In this document: positions 8,695 through 17,558 of the stretch, in pieces
Numbering within the stretch: the first letter of the stretch is position 1
Layout: every line of letters starts with the position of its first letter
Source: Antarctobacter heliothermus
GTDB taxonomy: Bacteria > Pseudomonadota > Alphaproteobacteria > Rhodobacterales > Rhodobacteraceae
DNA: 64,000 nt
Assembly: GCF_900188425.1 (NCBI RefSeq)
Contig: NZ_FZON01000001.1
Coordinates: forward strand, 124,001 to 188,000
Direction of reading: 5' to 3'
Notes under the pieces: generated by a model
What the model saw: the letters and a program-made list of their open reading frames with translations, nothing else
The model's database searches: none
What the model was told of the DNA's origin: nothing
Program-made: the position numbers and the translations under genes

Positions 8695-9659
8695 CGCCGT
8701 GCCTCGTCTTCGTCCTCGTCTTCTTCGAACTCATCCATCAGAGGATCGTTTTCGGTGTCGGGTTCTTCCTCGAACCACAGACCCTGAGCGCGCAATTCGG
8801 CCTCGCGCTTTTTCTCGACCCGGCCAACAAGGAAGATCGACACTTCGTACAGGCCGTAGACCACCACGAAGAGGATCAGCTGCGTCACCACGTCCGGCGG
8901 TGTCACCACGGCCGCCAGCACAAGGATGGCCACCATGGCATACTTGCGCACGCTGCCCAGACCCTCGGCAGAGACCAGCCCGGCCTTGCCCATCAGCGTC
9001 AGCAGAACCGGCAACTGAAAGCACAGGCCAAAGGCCATGATAAAGACCAGCGAGGTGCTCAGGCTTTCGTTGACCTTGCCGAAAAAGGTGATCCGCAAGC
9101 CCTGCTCTGTCTCTGGCACCACGATTGCGGTCGCGTCGGACACGTCCACACTGCCCGAAAGCAGATCAGCAAAGATCGAGGGCGCGTCGGCAAAGCCCAG
9201 AAAGAATGCCATCGCCAGCGGGGTCACGACAAAATGGGCAAAACTCGCGCCCAGCAAGAACATCACCGGCGACGCGATGATGAAAGGCAAGAAGGCGTTC
9301 TTTTCCTTTTTGTAGAGACCGGGCGCCACAAACCGCCACATCTGGAAGGCTATGACCGGGAACGCCAGCGCAAAGCCGAACACCATCGAGATCCGGAACA
9401 CCACAAAGAGGTATTCCTGCGGGCTGGTGTATTGCAGCGTTGGCGACGGATCGCCCAGCGCGCGCAGCGTGTTTTCGATCGGGACAAGCAGGAATTGCAG
9501 GATATGCTCGGCGAGGAAATCGCCGCTGATCGGAATGAACAGAACGCAAATCCCTGCCAGCAGCGCCAGCACCGAGCGGATCAACCGCGTCCGCAGTTCG
9601 GCCAGATGCTCGATCAGCGGGGCCGAGCTGTCCTCGATCTCATCTTGCGCGTCACTCAT
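8691..9659 (-). CDS. tatC: Sec-independent translocase subunit TatC
   Basis: The 322-residue polytopic core of the twin-arginine translocase, which recognises RR signal peptides of folded proteins. It begins with [13 protein letters not shown], the conserved cytoplasmic N-terminus, and has six hydrophobic segments. It is longer than the roughly 258-residue E. coli protein: an inserted loop near residues 155-205 ([19 protein letters not shown]) and a highly acidic C-terminal tail ([14 protein letters not shown]). It overlaps tatB by four bases upstream and the DUF815 gene by four bases downstream. Confidence 0.95.
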   Translation of the reverse strand: MSDAQDEIEDSSAPLIEHLAELRTRLIRSVLALLAGICVLFIPISGDFLAEHILQFLLVPIENTLRALGDPSPTLQYTSPQEYLFVVFRISMVFGFALAFPVIAFQMWRFVAPGLYKKEKNAFLPFIIASPVMFLLGASFAHFVVTPLAMAFFLGFADAPSIFADLLSGSVDVSDATAIVVPETEQGLRITFFGKVNESLSTSLVFIMAFGLCFQLPVLLTLMGKAGLVSAEGLGSVRKYAMVAILVLAAVVTPPDVVTQLILFVVVYGLYEVSIFLVGRVEKKREAELRAQGLWFEEEPDTENDPLMDEFEEDEDEDEARR

Positions 9660-10165
9660 GCCTTGTCATTTCCTTCGGCGGCGGGCCCTTCGGCGGCGGG
9701 CGCATCGGCTGCGGGTTTGGGGGCGGCGTCTTCGGGGGGCGCATGCATGGACGCTTCAAGCTCATCCGCCTTGCGCAGGGCCTCCTGCGCCTCACGCGCC
9801 TTGCGCTCGGCCGCCTTGCGGGCAGCGCCGGCCTCGATCTTCTTGCGGGCGTCTTCGCGTTCCTTGGCCAGCTTGCCAGTTTCGCTGTCAGGGTCGAGGT
9901 TGGTCATGGATTTGGCGGCATCCTTGACGCCGTCCATTGCACTGCTCACCGGATTGGTGGCTGACTTGAACGTCTTGGCAATATCCTTGACCCCGGCATC
10001 ATCCGCCGCCTCATTCATCGCACGGCTGAACTCGCGCGCCATTCCACGCGCCTTGCCCATGAAACGACCCACGTTGCGAAAAAGCACCGGCAGATCCTTG
10101 GGCCCGACAACGATCAGCGCAACGATGCCGATCACCAGCAGTTCGGCAAAGCCAAGATCGAACAT
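9656..10165 (-). CDS. tatB: Sec-independent translocase protein TatB
   Basis: A 169-residue protein with an N-terminal membrane helix ([20 protein letters not shown]), then [20 protein letters not shown], the TatB hinge and amphipathic helix, followed by a charged Ala/Lys/Glu-rich region (about 85-140) likely to be helical and an Ala/Pro-rich acidic tail. The Glu8-containing F-x-E-L-L pattern separates it from TatA. TatB forms the substrate receptor with TatC. Only six bases separate it from tatA, and it overlaps tatC. Confidence 0.94.
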   Translation of the reverse strand: MFDLGFAELLVIGIVALIVVGPKDLPVLFRNVGRFMGKARGMAREFSRAMNEAADDAGVKDIAKTFKSATNPVSSAMDGVKDAAKSMTNLDPDSETGKLAKEREDARKKIEAGAARKAAERKAREAQEALRKADELEASMHAPPEDAAPKPAADAPAAEGPAAEGNDKA

Positions 10166-10171
10166 AACAGC

Positions 10172-10393
10172 TTACGCCTTGTCTTTCTCGTCTTCCGGGG
10201 TGACGTCCTTGGCCTCATCGGCCTTTTTCTGTTCTTCCAATTCTTCGGTGCTTTCGCTCACGCCCTTCTTGAAGGCGGTGATGCCTTTGCCCACTTCGCC
10301 CATCAGCGAAGAGATCTTGCCGCGACCAAACAGGACCAGCACGACAACCGCGATCAGCAGAAGGCCTGGAAGGCCGATGTTTCCGATACCCAT
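10172..10393 (-). CDS. tatA: Sec-independent translocase protein TatA
   Basis: A 73-residue pore-forming Tat subunit. One membrane helix ([19 protein letters not shown]) is followed by the [17 protein letters not shown] hinge and amphipathic helix, then an acidic/lysine-rich tail. It is the first gene of the tatABC-DUF815 operon. The 193-base space to the divergent YafY-type regulator gene holds the promoter region and a doubled TTGTCA operator-like sequence. Confidence 0.95.
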   Translation of the reverse strand: MGIGNIGLPGLLLIAVVVLVLFGRGKISSLMGEVGKGITAFKKGVSESTEELEEQKKADEAKDVTPEDEKDKA

Positions 10394-10513
10394 GATGTCT
10401 CTCCTAACGTCGGCGGCGCCGCAAACGGGGGCCGCGCATCAATGCCACTGCCGCTATCTATAGGCTCTGCCGCGCTGCGAAAAGCGCCAAAGCGCCGCGA
10501 ATGGCCACTCGTT

Positions 10514-10549
10514 TTGTCATGACCTTGTCAGTTGTCAGGTTTTTGTCAG
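10514..10549. promoter_or_regulatory. Tandem 18-base operator-like repeat (four TTGTCA boxes)
   Basis: TTGTCA occurs at 10514, 10525, 10532 and 10543, spaced 11, 7 and 11 bases, so two 18-base units (TTGTCATGACCTTGTCAG and TTGTCAGGTTTTTGTCAG) lie head to tail. The array ends 37 bases before the start codon of the divergent YafY-type regulator. Direct repeats at helical spacing next to a regulator gene suggest autoregulation. tatA starts 121 bases away on the other side. Confidence 0.6.
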
Positions 10550-10586
10550 TATGGTCGGCGCACGGATGCCGGAAAGGGGATGCGCG

Positions 10587-11246
10587 ATGAATCGGAAAGA
10601 CCGACTGTATGCCCTGACCCAGCGCCTGCGCGACGGTAAATTGCACACAGCAGAGGCGATGGCGCAGGATCTCGGGGTGTCGGTGCGCACGATCTACCGA
10701 GACATGGAAACGCTGGCCGCGTCCGGCGTGCCGGTCGAGGGCGCGCGCGGCTATGGCTATACCGTGCAGGCGGCCATCACCCTGCCCCCGTTGAACCTGA
10801 CCGAAGAAGAGCTGGAGGCGCTGCATCTGGCCCTTGCCGCCCTTGGCGCATCGACCCTGCCGGAACAGGCCGCCAGCGCCCGCAGCCTTGCCGCCAAGAT
10901 AGAGGCGGTCCTGCCAGAGGATTCCGGACCCGCCCCTGCGCCCTTCGGCTTTGCCACCGACCGCTTTGCCGAAGCGGCGCGCGGCTTTGTGCATATGCCG
11001 GCCATCCGCGCCGCGATCCGCGCGCGCCAGCGTCTGCGGATTGAGACCCGCGAGGGGGTGCATGTGCTGCGCCCGCTGCATCTGGATTACTTTGGCCGGA
11101 TCTGGACCTGTGTCGGTTGGAACGAAACAGAGGCGCAGTTTCTCAGCCTGCGGATCGACAGGATCGACAGGCTCACGCCCTTGCCCGGCCTCTTTGTCGA
11201 TGAACCGGGCAAGACGCTGGCCGATTGGCGAAAACAATCGGGGTGA
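10587..11246 (+). CDS. YafY/WYL-type transcriptional regulator
   Basis: A 219-residue DNA-binding protein. Residues 4-57 form an HTH_11 domain (RLYALTQRLRDGKLHTAEAM, then SVRTIYRDMETLAASG); the C-terminal half carries a WYL-like ligand domain (VLRPLHLDYFGRIWTCVGW). Such proteins sense small molecules or nucleic acids. The ATG at 10587 follows GGAAAGGGGATGCGCG and fits the HTH boundary; an earlier in-frame GTG/ATG lies inside the repeat region. The target is unknown; the adjacent TTGTCA array is the obvious candidate. A hairpin GACCCCGG/CCGGGGTC (11266-11296) lies after the gene but lacks a T-run. Confidence 0.85.
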   Translation: MNRKDRLYALTQRLRDGKLHTAEAMAQDLGVSVRTIYRDMETLAASGVPVEGARGYGYTVQAAITLPPLNLTEEELEALHLALAALGASTLPEQAASARSLAAKIEAVLPEDSGPAPAPFGFATDRFAEAARGFVHMPAIRAAIRARQRLRIETREGVHVLRPLHLDYFGRIWTCVGWNETEAQFLSLRIDRIDRLTPLPGLFVDEPGKTLADWRKQSG

Positions 11247-11359
11247 GCGGGTTTGAAACGCAAGTGACCCCGGCGCTGGGAGCGGGCACCGGGGTCGATC
11301 GGGACTGACGCGGCAATGGGTGGGACGTGGGGATGTACCGCGTTTGGGACAGCCCGAAA

Positions 11360-11875
11360 TCAGTATTTGTGGGTCGTGCCGCCAGAGTATCCGCCTGTGT
11401 AGCCACCAGTGTAACCGCCGGTATGGCCGCCAGTGTAGCCACCGGTATAGCCACCCGTGTGCCCGCCAGTATAGCCGCCTGTGTAGCCACCCGTGTGCCC
11501 GTTGTCCTTCTTGTAGCCGCCGTCATAGCCGCCATTGTAGCTGGTCTTGACGTCCTGATAGCCGCTTACGATGCAGGACCAGGGCGCGCCCTGGTCACCA
11601 CCGATCTTGATGACTTCACGCGACAGGGTCGAGTATTTCTCGGTCACGGTGGCATAGGTCTGCACGCATTCCATGTGACCGATATAGGCGGTGTTCCAGT
11701 CGGCATAGCCGTAGGAGTCGTGCGCCGCCGTGGTCCAGGTCTGTATGGTCACGATCTTGGCGTGCTGCTGGGTCGGGCCATAGCCCATGGCAGTGATCTT
11801 GTCACCCTGATCGGCGACAGCTGCGGTTGCGGTCAGCGCGAGGGCTGCGAAAGCAATCTTGGCAAAGGTTTTCAT
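11360..11875 (-). CDS. Secreted Gly/Tyr-repeat protein
   Basis: A 171-residue exported protein. The signal peptide is MKTFAKIAFAALALTATAAVA. The mature N-terminal part (to about residue 115) has two cysteines (in HMECVQT and PWSCIVSGY) and aromatic residues, and resembles no named family to me. The C-terminal about 55 residues are an almost perfect repeat of GGYT and GGHT units with Lys/Asp interruptions, ending in GGTTHKY. Such tails can be adhesive, metal-binding through His, or elastic. The ATG 11875 is chosen because the signal peptide begins there; a longer in-frame reading to 12028 has no support. Confidence 0.78.
   Translation of the reverse strand: MKTFAKIAFAALALTATAAVADQGDKITAMGYGPTQQHAKIVTIQTWTTAAHDSYGYADWNTAYIGHMECVQTYATVTEKYSTLSREVIKIGGDQGAPWSCIVSGYQDVKTSYNGGYDGGYKKDNGHTGGYTGGYTGGHTGGYTGGYTGGHTGGYTGGYTGGYSGGTTHKY
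11384..11500. repeat. 12-base tandem repeats encoding GGYT/GGHT
   Basis: Repeats of a 12-base unit (reading GG(Y/H)TGG on the minus strand) with a higher-order 36-base period, since every third unit has His for Tyr. Codon variation between units is limited, mainly at third positions, as expected for repeats that arose by slippage. Copy number may vary between strains. Confidence 0.8.
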
Positions 11876-12087
11876 GGGTTTGTTCCTTGGGAAAATGTGG
11901 GCAGTCTGGATAAAACGGGGCTTGGTCCATCCGGTCAGCGGCTTGAATGCGCGTGTTGCTCCGAACGTCGTAACTGAGACGCAAGATAGCCGCCAATCCT
12001 TGGCCGCATCAGTGAGGAAAACCCCCACTTCGGCGCAAGCGGCTGATATAAGGGGGCAAATTCATGAAACCCATACAGGTTAACAGC

Positions 12088-12120
12088 AAAAAGCCCCGCT
12101 TCCGGTCAGGAAACGGGGCC
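12088..12120 (-). terminator. Intrinsic terminator after the aldolase gene
   Basis: Read on the minus strand: GCCCCG stem (12114-12119), a loop that can pair further (TTTCC/GGAAG), CGGGGC (12093-12098), then five T's. It lies 28 bases after the class I aldolase stop codon in the right orientation. Confidence 0.85.
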
Positions 12121-12147
12121 AGCACTGTGATCAATTCGAGAGGCGGA

Positions 12148-13050
12148 TCAGATCGACGCGCGATAGATCTTGTCGATGTTGGCCCCCAGGGCCGCGTTGA
12201 AATCCGCGTCCGACAGTTGCTTGCTCAGCCCTTCTGACAGCGCGCGGCTGAAAGAGGCAATCATCTTGGGCTGGCGCGCCAGACGTTCGCAGGCCTCGTC
12301 GGTGGAGTATCCGCCCGACAACGCCACAACCCGGATCACGCGCGGATGGTCGGCCAGATCGTTGTACAGCCCATCCTCGGTCGGGATGGTCAGCTTAAGC
12401 ATGACATCCTGACCTTCGGCCAGCTTGTCCAACTGGGCGGCAATCTCAGCCTTGAGGATCACCTCTGCCTCTGCCTTTGTCGCCGCATGAATGTCGACCT
12501 CGGGTTCAAGGATCGGCACAAGGCCCGCCGCCAGAACGGTCATGCCCAGTTCGAATTGCTGGGCGACAACGGCCTTGATGCCGTCTGCGTTGGCCCCGTG
12601 GATGACAGAGCGTTCCTTGGTGCCGAAGATGCCAAAGTCGGCGGCCTCCTTGAGGGTCTCCTCAATGCCAGGGATCGGCTTCATCAGCTGCACGCCGTCG
12701 GCCTTGTCCTCCAGCCCCTTGTCGATCTTGAGGAAGGGCACGATGCCCCGGTCGTCCCACAGCGCCTGTGCGGTGGGCTTGCCCTCGACCTCGGCGCGCA
12801 TGGTGCGCTCAAACAGAATCGCGCCCAGCACCTTGGCGTTGGTGAAATCCGGGGCGGTGATGATGCGTGAGCGCATCTTGTGGATCTCGGCATACATGGC
12901 GTCTTCGCCTTCGTAGCTGTCCTCGGTCACGCCGTAGAGCCGCAGCGCCTTGGGCGTAGAGCCGCCGGACTGGTCCAGCGCGGCAATAAAACCGCCGCCT
13001 GTGCGCATTTGCTCGGTTTGTTTGGAAAAAGTGGCTGCGTCCTGTCCCAT
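12148..13050 (-). CDS. Class I fructose-bisphosphate aldolase
   Basis: A 300-residue Schiff-base (metal-free) aldolase that splits fructose 1,6-bisphosphate in glycolysis and joins trioses in gluconeogenesis. Diagnostic blocks are GGGFIAALDQSGGSTPKAL near residues 18-36, GIVPFLKIDKGLE near 102-114, VLAAGLVPILEPEVDI near 176-191, MLKLTIPTE near 221-229 and VALSGGYS. The lysine in LKLTIP fits the Schiff-base position. The start has GAGGGTCTC upstream of the ATG, and a terminator follows. The P450 gene upstream in the same direction ends 130 bases away. Confidence 0.93.
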   Translation of the reverse strand: MGQDAATFSKQTEQMRTGGGFIAALDQSGGSTPKALRLYGVTEDSYEGEDAMYAEIHKMRSRIITAPDFTNAKVLGAILFERTMRAEVEGKPTAQALWDDRGIVPFLKIDKGLEDKADGVQLMKPIPGIEETLKEAADFGIFGTKERSVIHGANADGIKAVVAQQFELGMTVLAAGLVPILEPEVDIHAATKAEAEVILKAEIAAQLDKLAEGQDVMLKLTIPTEDGLYNDLADHPRVIRVVALSGGYSTDEACERLARQPKMIASFSRALSEGLSKQLSDADFNAALGANIDKIYRASI

Positions 13051-13180
13051 GAGACCCTCTTATGATGAGATGAAAGGCTTTTGCGCTTTCGATACCGCAG
13101 GGGACCGGACCGGTATAGTGGGCGTCTGACCTGATAACGCTAACTGTGACGTGGAGGCGATTTTTCGGCGAAAAATCGTT

Positions 13181-14530
13181 TCACCGCCGGTCGACCTTGA
13201 GCCATATCCCGTCTTTCGCCCGCACCGTCAGATGCGCCTCCGGCACCGGCACCTTGCCCGCGACCGGGGTCACGCGCAAATCACGCAGCAAGAGCGACAG
13301 CAGCAGCACGCCTTCGACCATGGCGAATCCCGCCCCCGTGCAGACCCGCGGGCCGGCGGAGAACGGGATATAGGCCTCGCGCCCGCAGGTCTTGCCGTTC
13401 TCGGTCTGCCAGCGTCCGGGGTCAAAGCCGTCCGGGTTGTCCCACAGCCCCTCATGGCGATGCAGGTGCCACGGGCTGAGCACCATCTGCGACCCTTTTG
13501 GAATGTCGCGGTTGCGGAACCGTTCCGGGCAGGTCGCTTCGCGCACCATCATCGGCACCGGCGGATACAGGCGCAGCGCCTCACGGAACACATCGCGGCT
13601 GACCCGCAGCTTGGAGATGTCGGAAAACGCGCAGGTCCGCAGCGCCTGCGCCTCTGTCGCCACCTTTTCCTGCCACTCCGGGTGAGTCGCCATCAGGTAC
13701 AAGGCCCAGCCAAGGGCGGAGGCGCTAGTTTCATGCCCCGCAAGGAAAAAGATCGCCACCTGATCGACCATTTCTTCGGCGGTGAACCCCTGCCCCGTCT
13801 CGGGGTCGCGTGTGGTCATGATCTTGGTCGCCAGATCGTCGGGCGCGGTGCCCGCCTTGATCGCGGCCAGACGCGCCTCTGTCAGACGGGTGATCAGGGT
13901 GCGGATGCGCCGGGCAGCCGCCTTGGTGTCGCGGCGGAAAAACCGGGGCATCCAGCGCGGCACCGGGATGAAGGCGGCGAGGTTCAGGATCGGTTGCGTG
14001 CGCTGGTAGGCGCGAAATTCGTGAAACACCTCTTGCGCGGTTTCATCCTCGATCGGGATGGAAAACAGCGTGCGAAAGATCACGTCCGCCGCCGCGTGGC
14101 TGGCGATCTCCTCGACCTCCACATCCTGTCCCGCCTGTGCCGACAGCCGGTCCAGCGCCGATTGCGCCGCCGCCCACATCGCCGGATAGGTTTCGCGCAG
14201 GCGTCCCCCCTCAAAGGCGGGGTCGATGATCCGCCGCTGCCGCTGCCATGTGGCGCCATTGGTCAGGAACACCGAATTGCCCAGCAGCGGGCGCAACCCT
14301 TCGCTGATGCGGCCCGATTTGGGGAAATCCATCGGGCGTTCCTTCAGCACCGTCTTGACCAGATCGGGCTGGTTCAGCAGGTAAGAGCGAAAGAACGGCG
14401 TGCGGAATTCTGCCATCTTGGCGCGGTACAGGCGCGCGGGCTGCGCCGACAGGATGTCCTGCCGGAACAGTTTGATATAGCGCCACAGCGAAACCCGATC
14501 AGGCCGCGCCGCCGGTTTCGGAGGGATCAT
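13181..14530 (-). CDS. Cytochrome P450
   Basis: A 449-residue soluble P450 monooxygenase. The I-helix motif AGHETSA lies at residues 264-270, the ExxR pair in EALR at 317-320, and the haem loop FSAGPRVCTG at 390-399, with Cys397 as haem ligand. This is the bacterial class I pattern needing a separate ferredoxin and reductase, neither of which is encoded nearby. The start overlaps the stop of the upstream membrane hydrolase by four bases (ATGA), so the two are probably made together. Hydroxylation of a lipid or other hydrophobic substrate is plausible but not shown. Confidence 0.93.
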   Translation of the reverse strand: MIPPKPAARPDRVSLWRYIKLFRQDILSAQPARLYRAKMAEFRTPFFRSYLLNQPDLVKTVLKERPMDFPKSGRISEGLRPLLGNSVFLTNGATWQRQRRIIDPAFEGGRLRETYPAMWAAAQSALDRLSAQAGQDVEVEEIASHAAADVIFRTLFSIPIEDETAQEVFHEFRAYQRTQPILNLAAFIPVPRWMPRFFRRDTKAAARRIRTLITRLTEARLAAIKAGTAPDDLATKIMTTRDPETGQGFTAEEMVDQVAIFFLAGHETSASALGWALYLMATHPEWQEKVATEAQALRTCAFSDISKLRVSRDVFREALRLYPPVPMMVREATCPERFRNRDIPKGSQMVLSPWHLHRHEGLWDNPDGFDPGRWQTENGKTCGREAYIPFSAGPRVCTGAGFAMVEGVLLLSLLLRDLRVTPVAGKVPVPEAHLTVRAKDGIWLKVDRR

Positions 14531-15855
14531 GCCGCAATGCTCGTGTATTTTGACACCGGCACGTCGATCCGACTGTTGGAGGGCGGGCGGTCCGCATAGC
14601 GGGCGGCCAGCGACAGCGGTCCGGCGGTGATGCGGAAGTAATCATAGTCCCGTGGCCGGTCAAAAGCGCAGAGATACTGGAAATGCAGGCGAAAGAACTT
14701 CCACCGCAGTTCCTTCCACCGTTCGGGGGACAGGGACCGGGTAAATTGCGCCGAAAACACCAGCGGCCAGCGTTTGTTCTCGGGTGCCACGCCGGACACG
14801 CTGACCGGATCACATAACGCAAAGGCACAGCCATCCCCCGGCGCGGTGACATCGACCCATGTCATCTCGTCCCGTGCGCTCAGATACCGCAGATCCGCCC
14901 GCAAACGATGTGCGCCGCGCAAGAACGACACCATGGGCACCACCTGCCCCAAACTGAGAAAGGCCAGTTTCGGCCCGTTCGCCGGGACGCGGCCCGCGCG
15001 GATCAGATCGGCCAGAATCGACACCGCAAGATGCGCGCCAGAGGAATGGCCCACCACCAGCACCTCATCCACGTCATCGGTCAACGCCTTGGCGATGATC
15101 TCACCGAAGTCCGCCATGCGCGCCTCCAACTCGGGCGGGTTGGCGCCGTGATAGCGGGCGGAATAGGCGTAGTCGTGCATCAGGTAATAGGCAAAGACCT
15201 TGCCGTCTTTCTTCTTGAACCAACGCAGCAGGGTCCATGTGGTGACTGCCCAGACCACAAGTCCCGCAACCGTCGCCGCCGACCCAAGATCCATCCCAAG
15301 CCACCCTGCCAGACCCGCTGAAAGCCCGCCAATGACGGCAAACCCGGCCCAGCCCAGCAGTATCGCAATGATCAATTGCAGCAACAGCATCCCGATCGGG
15401 TAAAGCGCGGCAATCACCGGCCCCTTGCGCAGCAACATCAGCCGTCGCAGCGCGCCGGTTGCGATGTATTCCCAGGCGGTGCGGACCAGTTGCGCATAGG
15501 TCGCGGGGATCGAGGTCGACATGCTGTTGCGCACGATGTCGGACCAGACCAGAACCTCGACATCTGCCGTGACCGTCTTACCGTCCATCTCGCTGGTGAC
15601 GTGCCAGCCATACAGCCCGCCGGTGCGCTTGGGGCTGAGGTCGATCCGATAGCCGGACACCTGCGCCTGGGCCGCGCCCTCCTTGCGGTACAGCTCGCGG
15701 TAGCGACGGGGATGAATCGGATCGTAGCCGGGGATGTAGAACACCCTGCGCCGTGACACATCCTGCGGTTTTTCGGCCCGTGGTTCGTCGGCCCGTAGCT
15801 TTTCGAACTGTGGTTTTTCGAACTGTGGTTTTTCAGTCTGTCCAGTGCCCATCAT
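14527..15855 (-). CDS. Membrane-associated alpha/beta hydrolase
   Basis: A 442-residue protein. It opens with a charged region containing a short EKPQF repeat, then RRVFYIPGYDP, an oxyanion-like strand of alpha/beta hydrolases. Two or three membrane segments lie at about 147-185 and 192-212. The nucleophile motif VVGHSSGAH follows, with Ser271. The C-terminal half has conserved-looking GDGCAFALCDP and DYDYFRITAGP. It may be a lipase or esterase. The ATG 15855 is preferred over the GTG 15861 because AAAGAGG lies seven bases upstream. It is translationally coupled to the P450 gene. Confidence 0.8.
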   Translation of the reverse strand: MMGTGQTEKPQFEKPQFEKLRADEPRAEKPQDVSRRRVFYIPGYDPIHPRRYRELYRKEGAAQAQVSGYRIDLSPKRTGGLYGWHVTSEMDGKTVTADVEVLVWSDIVRNSMSTSIPATYAQLVRTAWEYIATGALRRLMLLRKGPVIAALYPIGMLLLQLIIAILLGWAGFAVIGGLSAGLAGWLGMDLGSAATVAGLVVWAVTTWTLLRWFKKKDGKVFAYYLMHDYAYSARYHGANPPELEARMADFGEIIAKALTDDVDEVLVVGHSSGAHLAVSILADLIRAGRVPANGPKLAFLSLGQVVPMVSFLRGAHRLRADLRYLSARDEMTWVDVTAPGDGCAFALCDPVSVSGVAPENKRWPLVFSAQFTRSLSPERWKELRWKFFRLHFQYLCAFDRPRDYDYFRITAGPLSLAARYADRPPSNSRIDVPVSKYTSIAA

Positions 15856-15960
15856 TCGCACCTCTTTGTTGCGAACAGGGTATGCCGGATTTTCGGCAAG
15901 AGTAAGGCGGCCTCAGGGCGGGACGGATGCGGATGCCGCCCACCGGCCCCGGGAATGCCA

Positions 15961-16692
15961 TCACGCCCCGCGAACAGCCACCCCATGATCCCTGGAGTGT
16001 TGGGCAGGCGGCGACCTGTGCGACGCATAGGCCTCGATCAGATACCAGAACACCAGGCAGTTCGTGACGTGCCACATGAAATGCGTCCCCGTCGGGATCG
16101 CCTCACACAGCCGCATGTCCAGACTACGGAAAAGCAGGGCAAGTCCGAACAGGCCGACACCCAGCCCAAGCCTCAGCAGCGACGGATGTCGGGCTTTCCA
16201 GATGAACCAGAAGACGCTGGCGCTCATCAACGCGGCGGGGAAATACTGCGCCGATCCACTGAAACCGGAGGTGATGGCAAGCGGTGTCGCCCGCACAAGA
16301 TCGCCAGAGGCCAGCGCGATCCCGGACCCCATGACGCTGAGGCTGAACAGTGCGGCATAGGGCAGGCTAAAGCTGTCCGGCGCAAAGCGCCGCAGCGCCA
16401 GAAGGCCGTAGACTACAACAAAGGACCAGATCGGGACCACATCCGCAATCTCTGCCCAGACGGTCGCATAGGTGTGCAACAGGAACGATCCGACCCCGAT
16501 AGAGGCCGCGAGGATCATCAAGATCGTCACCGACACGCTAAGTTGGCCACGGCGCCACAGCAAAACGAACCCGACAATCGCCACCAGCACAACGACAAGA
16601 CTGGACACCGCATTGAGCGGCTCGGCCCAGAACTCGGGAGAGGTCCGCTCGCAGTATAAACTTGTGCTGGGGGCACTCAGGTCAGGAAACAC
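15961..16692 (-). CDS. Ceramidase-like (CREST family) membrane protein
   Basis: A 243-residue protein with about seven membrane helices. Conserved blocks fit the alkaline ceramidase/CREST superfamily: YCERTSPEFWAEPLNA at the N-terminus, SFLLHTYATVWAEIADVVPI in the middle (Ser, His, Asp) and GTHFMWHVTN near the end (His-x-x-x-His). These residues bind zinc in ceramide hydrolases. Bacterial members have unproven substrates. The GTG at 16692 gives the usual distance to YCER and has GAAGAG upstream; a TTG at 16767 would add 25 residues. It is divergent from the MlaC-like gene. Confidence 0.75.
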   Translation of the reverse strand: MFPDLSAPSTSLYCERTSPEFWAEPLNAVSSLVVVLVAIVGFVLLWRRGQLSVSVTILMILAASIGVGSFLLHTYATVWAEIADVVPIWSFVVVYGLLALRRFAPDSFSLPYAALFSLSVMGSGIALASGDLVRATPLAITSGFSGSAQYFPAALMSASVFWFIWKARHPSLLRLGLGVGLFGLALLFRSLDMRLCEAIPTGTHFMWHVTNCLVFWYLIEAYASHRSPPAQHSRDHGVAVRGA

Positions 16693-16844
16693 GGTCAACT
16701 CTTCAAGGTTGTCGGCCCGGATTCGGACGGACCAAACCCGTTTGCCGCAGCCCGGGCACGCTGGCAACTCCGGAATAGAAATTGCAGCCGCGACCGATTT
16801 GCACTATCCAATTTTCGAATGTGATCAGAACGAGGCGGAAGCCT

Positions 16845-17558
16845 ATGATAAATTTACGGGAATTTTCGTTCGTGGCCAGTCTTGACCTGCGGTCCCGCCC
16901 CGTTCCGTTCGGCCCCACGAACCTGTTCTCCAAAGCGCGCAATTGGTGTGTCGGTCCGCCGACCTGGACGCGCTTTGCCGCTAAGGCACGGATCCGGCCC
17001 ATGACATTTGCGTTCATGATCGCTGTTTCAGGTGCGCTTGGCGCAACGGCTGCGTCGGCCGAGGATGCAGTGGCCTCTGTTGTCAGGATCTACACAACCA
17101 CGGTTCAGACCGGCCAGTCGCCCAAGCGGCTGGCGGACCGGCTTGCGCCGTCGATCGACCTACAGACCCTGTCGTCAAAGATCCTGGGAAAAGCGTATGC
17201 CAGCGCAACACCGCAAGACCGCTCCGACTTCAACGCTGTCCTGCTGGAGGTGATCGCCTTTGAACTGAGCAGAAGACTGGGCAACGAACAGACTTTCACG
17301 GTTCTGCGGTCGCGGACTCTGAGCGGCGGGGACGTGGTTGTTCTGACCAAAGTCACAAAAAGCGACGGCTCTGAAAAGAGCATCGACTGGAAGATGCGGC
17401 CCTGCGGGTCGGTCTATTGCATCTACGATCTGCGCAGTGACAACGTATCCTTCAGCGTTGCGCGCCGCGACGAATTCAGCGCCCGGCTGCAATCGGCGGG
17501 TGGTTCGCTTGCCGGTCTGACAACCTCGCTGCGGGCAGAGATCGCCGCTAGACAGTGA
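16845..17558 (+). CDS. MlaC/Ttg2D-like periplasmic lipid-binding protein
   Basis: About 237 residues from the ATG at 16845. An export signal core (MTFAFMIAVSGALGATAASA) begins at the internal ATG 17001, so the true start may be there, giving 185 residues; AGGCGG sits before 16845. The mature part has SIDLQTLSSKILGKAYASA, a middle beta region, then KMRPCGSVYCIYDLRSDNVS and RRDEFSARLQSAGGSLAGL, the order of MlaC phospholipid shuttles. It overlaps the following ABC ATPase gene by four bases. The start and the exact ligand are uncertain. Confidence 0.72.
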   Translation: MINLREFSFVASLDLRSRPVPFGPTNLFSKARNWCVGPPTWTRFAAKARIRPMTFAFMIAVSGALGATAASAEDAVASVVRIYTTTVQTGQSPKRLADRLAPSIDLQTLSSKILGKAYASATPQDRSDFNAVLLEVIAFELSRRLGNEQTFTVLRSRTLSGGDVVVLTKVTKSDGSEKSIDWKMRPCGSVYCIYDLRSDNVSFSVARRDEFSARLQSAGGSLAGLTTSLRAEIAARQ

